64,000 nucleotides of DNA from Panulirus ornatus (taxonomy: Eukaryota; Arthropoda; Malacostraca; Decapoda; Palinuridae): positions 46,528,012 to 46,592,011 of the forward strand of contig NC_092234.1 of the NCBI RefSeq assembly GCF_036320965.1, written 5' to 3'. Position numbers and translations under genes: made by a program. Within the stretch, counting starts at the first letter, position 1, and each line of letters starts with the position of its first letter. The notes beneath the pieces were generated by a model, which did no database searches, was not told the origin of the DNA, and saw only the letters and a list, made by a program, of their open reading frames with translations. Shown piece after piece: positions 47,525-64,000 of this stretch.

Positions 47525-48400
47525 GGTTAAAACCAGAAGTTTCCCACTCCAGCGTCATTTACAAAGAAGATTGTTCTCAGCTGTCTGCAAGGTTTGAGAA
47601 TAAAACTTTTATCATTCTGATGATAATGGTGAATCAGAATTTTGAAAACATATGATGTTCATGTCATGCATATGTAAAACCACTCTGATCATAGAACACA
47701 TTATATTTGAGGTGCATCCAAAGGACGAGGTGGCACTGAACAGTCACCCTCCCTTTGTGTTAACAACATACAATAAACTTAATGATAAACATATTCTTAC
47801 AATCATTCTAGCACTCTAGTCCTTCAAAAGGAAAATCATATAAATGTTCATCCGTGCATATCTAACTGTTTCAGTGATTTAAACTAGGACCAACGAAACT
47901 ACCTTGTCAGTCTCACCACCTTACTAAAACAATAAGTTTATGATAACGAAATTTTCTCTACTTAAAAAAGCATATTACTATGTTTCATTGTATAAAACTT
48001 CACTAATGATTTCTAAGAGTTGTTTTTGTTATCAAATCCCATAAATTCATTTTCATTCAAAACTTCACCCAAATGAATTGACTCAATTTTGTACAACGGC
48101 CATAATCAGTTTTACGAGACTCTGACTAACATTAGTGGTTGAAGTAAACATTCAGATACCTAAAAAACATTAAGTTCTATAAGATAATTGAGACAGAGGA
48201 AGAGTCGCATGCCAAAGTCATTGGGTCCTTGGATTAAATGGTGGCAGTGAACTTCATTGGTATGGTCCACGAAAGTTTACGTCTTATGGATTTGTGTTTC
48301 AACAGCATTCAAGACTTGTTTCTTAATATTCCAAATACTCCTAAAAATGTCTGTGGAAGAAATGATTTTTCAGAAATCCACCCTCCAAAAGGCTTACATT
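47525..48400. promoter_or_regulatory. presumed SPIDR upstream region
   Basis: Region immediately 5' of the SPIDR start codon on the minus strand. No TATA box or CpG cluster stands out. Assigned only by position. Confidence 0.25.
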
Positions 48401-49262
48401 GAGTTTTGCCATTTATTATCAAAAAGTTGTTTGTTTTACTCTCTACTTTCTATTAATGGCCCATCTTCTTAAATCTTTAACACTATTCAATCTTCCAATT
48501 AAGGTTCTTCTCTTCTTACTGAATCAACTCATTTTCCCTCCCTTCTTCACTCTAATACTCTCTCTCCCTCTCTGGTGCTGTACATATCTCCTCTCTAAAT
48601 TCAGACTTCTGCAGCACCTCAGGATTGAGTAGTAGTAATTTAGTTAAATTCAGTGATGCAAAAACTCAATAATTCTCAGTATCTCTTTCTACATATCACT
48701 CATTTCCTAATATTATTTCTGAACACTGCAGTAACATGAACATGGTGAGCATAACTATATCCTTACTATCCTGGCAGACACCCTTAACAAACATTCAAAA
48801 ACTAAGAGTCTTGTATGGGTGCCATAAATTGTTTCTCTAGTGGGCAGCTACTCGCACATCTACTGAGGTTTTACTCACCCCACCGTGGAATAGCTCTTCT
48901 TGCTCTTTTAACAAAAGTGGTATTAAAAAGCTTCAGTCTTATTTTGTCAACTCGACCAGTATCATGTACCTTTATCCATCTATTTCATCCACCTTGTTGC
49001 TGCTGCCCTCTCCCTGTTCTGCCAGTAATATTTTGGCCTTTAGTCTCATGTGGCATCTGTATGTGTTCCTGCCATTCGGCACAGACCCATGGCAAATACC
49101 TGGCATCCGATTCCCAATCATTCTGTTTGGAAACTACCTACACAAGGAGCAACTGTTCTGATACCTTATCCTCTCCTTGGACCATGGAGCTGTGGAATTC
49201 TCTTCCTTCTCCCGACAACCTTTCTTCTACCTTGCAACCTAACCTAACCTAGCCTAACCATA
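48400..49262 (+). mobile_element. probable LINE 3' fossil with AACCT tail
   Basis: Frames shifted by indels read SSTLLLLPSPCSAS, FGNYLHKEQLF or TTYTRSNCSDTL, and WTMELWNSLPSPDN, like the LWNSLP block at the end of many LINE RT proteins. It ends in AACCTAACCTAACCTAGCCT (49239-49258). Weak but consistent. Confidence 0.4.
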
Positions 49263-49367
49263 ATTAAGACCAATTTTTCCCCCTCACAGCCTTGCTCGCC
49301 ACAGATCTTAGGCCTCGAGCTTATGCAGCCTAGTGCTTGATTTGCATCACTGAGTTAAAGACAATTT

Positions 49368-49747
49368 TGTTGAACAGTTAGTATAATAACCACTTCGTAT
49401 TTAAGATTGTGGTCAAGATATGAAGCACCAAATCACACCCTGCCATTCTTGTTTGGTTCTTTAAACACTGTACTACCACTCTAAACCCAAATTGTTCCAT
49501 ATCCAAAGTTTTTATGTACCGTGTAGAGAATCACTTCTACTGTGTATGTAATCTATGGAAATGATGCTCTCTCTCACTTACGTTTTGGATATAGTTCCCC
49601 TAAACTACATTTTTACCCGTTAGTCAATAAAGACACGCCCTAAAAACCTCTATTACCCCGAACTGTATAGTCAAAAATAATAACTGAATCTTACTGCACT
49701 CCTGTACATTAGATGAACTCAGATATCAAGTTGTTTACAGTGGCGCC
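49368..49747 (+). mobile_element. candidate LTR end and primer-binding site
   Basis: TTGTTTACA|GTGGCGCCCCC at about 49731-49750 resembles an LTR 3' end followed by a gypsy-type TGGCGCC primer-binding site. An AATAAA lies at about 49626 upstream. A possible TGT start is near 49368, but no second LTR and no gag/pol are seen. Low certainty. Confidence 0.3.
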
Positions 49748-49914
49748 CCCATCTTTATTTTGATATTCTATGAACTCGTATAGAATGCCTTTTCCTTCTT
49801 GATTCCTTCTCCGTATTTTTCCTCTCTTGAAAATTCATCTGATAACGATGGCTACTTGTCTCTCCTTTTTCGTAAGTGGAGCCAAACCTTTTGTTTGTTG
49901 TGGTCTCGGGGCGA

Positions 49915-50040
49915 GGCAGCGACCACGACCAGCTACCAGAATCACCGGCGACCACGACCAGCTACCGGGACCACTGGCGACCATTGCTGGCTACCGGGGA
50001 CCACTGCCAGCCACCAGAACCACTAGCGACCACAACCCAG
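49915..50040. repeat. short GC-rich minisatellite
   Basis: Three to four imperfect units of CGACCACGACCAGCTACCRG followed by ACCACTGG. Short ORFs in three frames here are period artefacts. It sits between the LTR-like stretch and the palindrome. Confidence 0.6.
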
Positions 50041-50376
50041 CGAGACCTACGGTATATACGACCCGTACATATGACGACCTGGCCATCTCGACCTAACGTC
50101 AAAGGACCACGTGAAAAAAACTAGGCCCTCATACCCGCGGGACGTGGGATTCGTATCAGTGTGCTCCATTCCAAGGGTTGTGTCAAGATGATTATTATCT
50201 CTCCATCATTATTATCATTCTATCCATCATTATTATACCTACCTTGGTCATCATTAGTACACCCATCTCCACTATATGCCTTAAAAAGATTACTGTTCAT
50301 ATCTCCATCATTCAGTAAGGTTAGAATATACTATTTACTGCACTTACAAGGGCACCAATTTCCATCTCGTCCAATT

Positions 50377-50378
<2 letters not shown>

Positions 50379-50446
<68 letters not shown>
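50379..50446. repeat. (TA)n left of palindrome
   Basis: About 34 TA units flanking the palindromic element; the matching tract on the other side is 50854-50916. Confidence 0.97.
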
Positions 50447-50448
<2 letters not shown>

Positions 50449-50849
50449 AAAGGATCACAACTTTGCGCGTGATCGATATTCCTGAGTCGACGGGGAAAAT
50501 GAAACACGATAAGTTCCCAAGTCATTTTCGTGTCATAATCACATCATCAGGGGAGACACAAGAGAGAAATATAAGTCAGTTGATATACATCGAAGAGACG
50601 AAGCTAGGACCCCATTTGGTAAACATCTGATTGTCCAAAACATACAACGATGTATGTTTTGGACAATTACATATTTATGAAATGGCGTCCTAGCTTCGTC
50701 ACTTCGATGTATATCAACTGACTTACATCTCTCTATTGTGTCTCCCTGATAATGTGATTATTACACGAAAGTGCACTTGGGAACTTTTCGTGTTTCATTT
50801 TCCCCGTGGACTCTGGAATATCTTGATAACGCGCAAAATTGTGATCCTT

Positions 50850-50852
<3 letters not shown>
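50447..50852. mobile_element. 406-bp near-perfect palindrome (foldback element)
   Basis: Arms of about 200 bases. It begins GGAAAGGATCACAACTTTGC and ends GCGCAAAATTGTGATCCTTTCC in inverted complement. Centre CAAAACATACA-ACGA-TGTATGTTTTG. It contains ATCACATCATCAGGGGAGAC and its complement. No ORF. (TA)n on both sides is compatible with insertion at TA. A single-arm relative lies at 4886-5010. A non-autonomous element is inferred. Confidence 0.85.
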
Positions 50853-50917
<65 letters not shown>

Positions 50918-51368
50918 GCTGGTGAAGATGTTCGCTGGATGTGGTGGGTCACATTGCCGAAACAAACGTCTCGCACACTCTTCATGTGCTCATGACGGAA
51001 GGGAAATGTACACGACCTGTTGGACCAAGGAACATACACCTTGTAATCCCTCGTTAATCTGAATCCATATCGGAGGAATCATGGACGTTTGGATGAAGCG
51101 GGAGTTACAGAGGCCGCCTGATTATACTCTTGCATACACAGTCAAGGAGAGACGCTCGAGTAATTTTGGTACATTTTGATTTTCTTTTGCTTTCTATAAG
51201 TGTTGCACTTGGTTTGAATTATGTAGTGCGTCAGTGTCACAGTTATAGTGTATTCACAAGTCAAATATGGTTAAGGTCGTGAATCAAAAAAACTACCTGG
51301 GCAGTTCTAGGGGTCATACAGATGCGTTGTGATATATGTTCAATTTTTTTTTAGTGAAATTCTACAAG

Positions 51369-62556
<11,188 letters not shown>

Positions 62557-62651
62557 GTGAGAATAAGATATATAGTTTCTGGAAATTTTGCATATGCTTG
62601 CGTTTGGAAAACTCCATGTATGTTTCACTTGAGTGGGATTTTTAGTTATTT

Positions 62652-62885
62652 TCCCTAGGGATAAGTAGGAAAGCATACTACCCATATCCAGTACCTTCTG
62701 CATGTCTACAAGGTGACTAAAAAGGGTTGGAGCAGGGAGATGGAGACTTTTTGCTCCTTGAATATCACTTTCAGATGGTAGGATCTGAAGACAAAGCCAA
62801 GTATACATTCTTCCTTAAAAGCTCACTCACATGATGCTGATGTTACCTCACAAAAGTGGGGAAGGCATGTAAGTATGAGAAAAAT
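62652..62885 (+). mobile_element. diverged SINE-B copy
   Basis: CCCTAGGGATAAGTAGGAAA, CAAGGTGACTAAAAAGGG, GGAGCAGGGAGATGGAGAC, later GATGTTACCTCACAAAAGTG and TAAGTATGAGAAAAA follow the SINE-B order. Located just after NEPRO exon 4. Confidence 0.65.
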
Positions 62886-63209
62886 TCTGTCGTGTTGTAA
62901 GAGTTGTTGAGTTGGTACCTTCATAAAGGTATAGACAGATATGTGTTTATCCTCATTTTCAGGTAAAGTCTTCATCAGAACATGAAAATTATATTCAGAG
63001 TAATGTACCTGTGGAATTTGATATTGTGGATTCAAATCATAAGAAGTAAAATATCTCTGGGTAACTATGGATATAACTCAATATATTAATATTCTAGGGA
63101 CATTGGCATAATGTAGGAAAACTTCATAAGTGGTTTCCTTTCTAAAACAAGTAAAATTGAATTTTCACTGTAAATATCTTATTTTTCTCTCCAGGCTTAG
63201 TCTGTTTGT

Positions 63210-63256
63210 TGGTAGAAGTTAGTAGGCAGCCACCGACCAGGGAGTTATGTTACCGT

Positions 63257-63299
<43 letters not shown>
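63210..63299. repeat. (CA)n with flanking repeat motif
   Basis: GTTAGTAGGCAGCCACCGAC and CAGGGAGTTATGTTACCGTT followed by (AC)n to 63297. It looks like another dispersed repeat end, but only one copy is in the window. Confidence 0.5.
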
Positions 63300-63839
63300 G
63301 GTATTAGGAGGGTTAGTGATGGTTGTATAGTGAGCCTGCACTTCATTGGTTGTCAAGTTGCACTCGACCCAGGTAGCTGTCTTTTCTTTCTACCTCACCC
63401 ACATATGGATTGCTAGTATTCTGTCCACAAATATACAAACTTTGTCACAAATGACAGCTGATAACACGTAACTCACACAGCTCATTCTTCACAACTTTAG
63501 ATTTCCTTGCAGTGAGCGCTGTGTGCTAGCCCAGTCTTTTGGCAAAATGGGAAGAGCAATAAAAGTAGTAGGCAGGAATGTTTAGACAGGAGCTTTTGGT
63601 AGAAACATTAGGTAATAGGTAGGGGCATTTGTTGAGAGCAATAGGTGGAAATAGTAGGTTGTAACATAAGGCAGGAGTATTAGGTAAACACATGAGGTAA
63701 AAGTAATTAGTAGGAACATTAGGTAGGAGCCTCTGAAAACACTGGACTAGAGTTCCCCCTGCCACTGGCCTGTTAAGGGTAAGTCACCAAAAGTTATAAA
63801 GTGGCACTGGAGTTCAACATTTATGGAGACTTATGGAGA
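63300..63839. repeat. degenerate TAGGYANRARC-type short repeats
   Basis: From about 63565 to 63730 the sequence repeats a TTAGGTAGGAGCATTAGGTA-like theme of about 16-20 bases (AGTAGGCAGGAATGTT, TTAGGTAATAGGTAGGGGCA, TTAGGCAGGAGTATTAGGTA). The earlier part is unremarkable. Confidence 0.5.
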
Positions 63840-64000
63840 CATTGTCCTCAAACATCTCATTTCCAGCACATCCACCCTCCTGCGCACAACTCTATCCATA
63901 GCCCACGCCTCGCAACCATACAACATTGTTGGAACCACTATTCCTTCAAACATACCCATTTTTGCTTTCCGAGATAATGTTCTCGACTTCCACACATTCT
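63840..64000 (-). mobile_element. LINE-T fragment at window edge
   Basis: Minus strand: C-terminal coding block (KNVWKSRTLSRKAKMGMFEG, VVPTMLYGCEAWAMDRVV, CLRTM). It stops abruptly at 63840 without the downstream coding and tail, so this copy lost its 3' end; it continues past the window. Confidence 0.85.

Noticed and set aside
47349..47558. ORF starting MTLEWETSGF as the SPIDR N-terminus
   Set aside because: Its frame at the GGGAG|GTAGGC donor is phase 1, whereas exon 2 needs phase 0. The alternative frame MKLRRKR fits and resembles the family start.
63195..63225. CTCTCCAG followed by CTTAGTCTGTTTGTTG as a NEPRO exon
   Set aside because: The frame meets TAG after eight codons, the text does not resemble NEPRO, and it abuts a dispersed repeat motif.

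Overview
The window looks like nuclear DNA of an arthropod, most likely a decapod crustacean. Its genes have many small exons in large introns. It is full of (TA)n, (CT)n and minisatellite arrays, and of a retrotransposon family whose 3' tail carries a GCGCTACCTCGC-type core. The taxon is inferred from repeat style and cannot be proven from this window.

Two conserved protein genes can be assembled by hand from splice signals and reading frames. On the minus strand, 47524 down to 15332, lies a complete 14-exon gene encoding 1275 residues. I identify it as SPIDR (scaffold protein involved in DNA repair, a RAD51/BLM partner in homologous recombination). All 13 splice phases agree, and family landmarks (GLAERL, DEETAFTWP with a CxxC...CxxC zinc ribbon) fall in the expected order. 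On the plus strand, from about 51369 to beyond the window end, lies the 5' part of a gene I identify as NEPRO (nucleolar protein proposed as the animal counterpart of the RNase MRP subunit Rmp1). Three exons are well supported and the first exon is a prediction. The two genes are divergent, with start codons about 3.8 kb apart.

Layout: 0-9 kb is a cluster of unrelated minisatellites, (TA)n/(CT)n tracts and tail-type insertions, with no recognisable gene. 9.6-12.6 kb is an old broken LINE with a recognisable endonuclease piece. 12.7-14.1 kb is a young LINE flanked by a perfect ~100-bp target duplication. 15.3-47.5 kb is SPIDR, with introns loaded with young and old LINEs, a jockey-like fossil and a tRNA-derived SINE. 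47.5-51.4 kb is intergenic and includes an LTR-like stretch and a 406-bp palindrome seated inside a (TA)n tract. 51.4-64 kb is NEPRO with repeat-filled introns.

Working labels: 'LINE-T' is the young non-LTR family (RT with FADD box, RTE-like APE-type by appearance); 'SINE-B' is a short family. The most interesting observation is that SINE-B ends in nearly the same 3' core as LINE-T, followed by the same poly-A/(TA)n tail. This suggests a SINE/LINE pair sharing one reverse transcriptase recognition tail. LINE-T itself shows three 3'-UTR architectures, and one locus looks like a LINE-T/SINE-B chimera. No search was run: family names rest on remembered similarity and on motifs read in the sequence.
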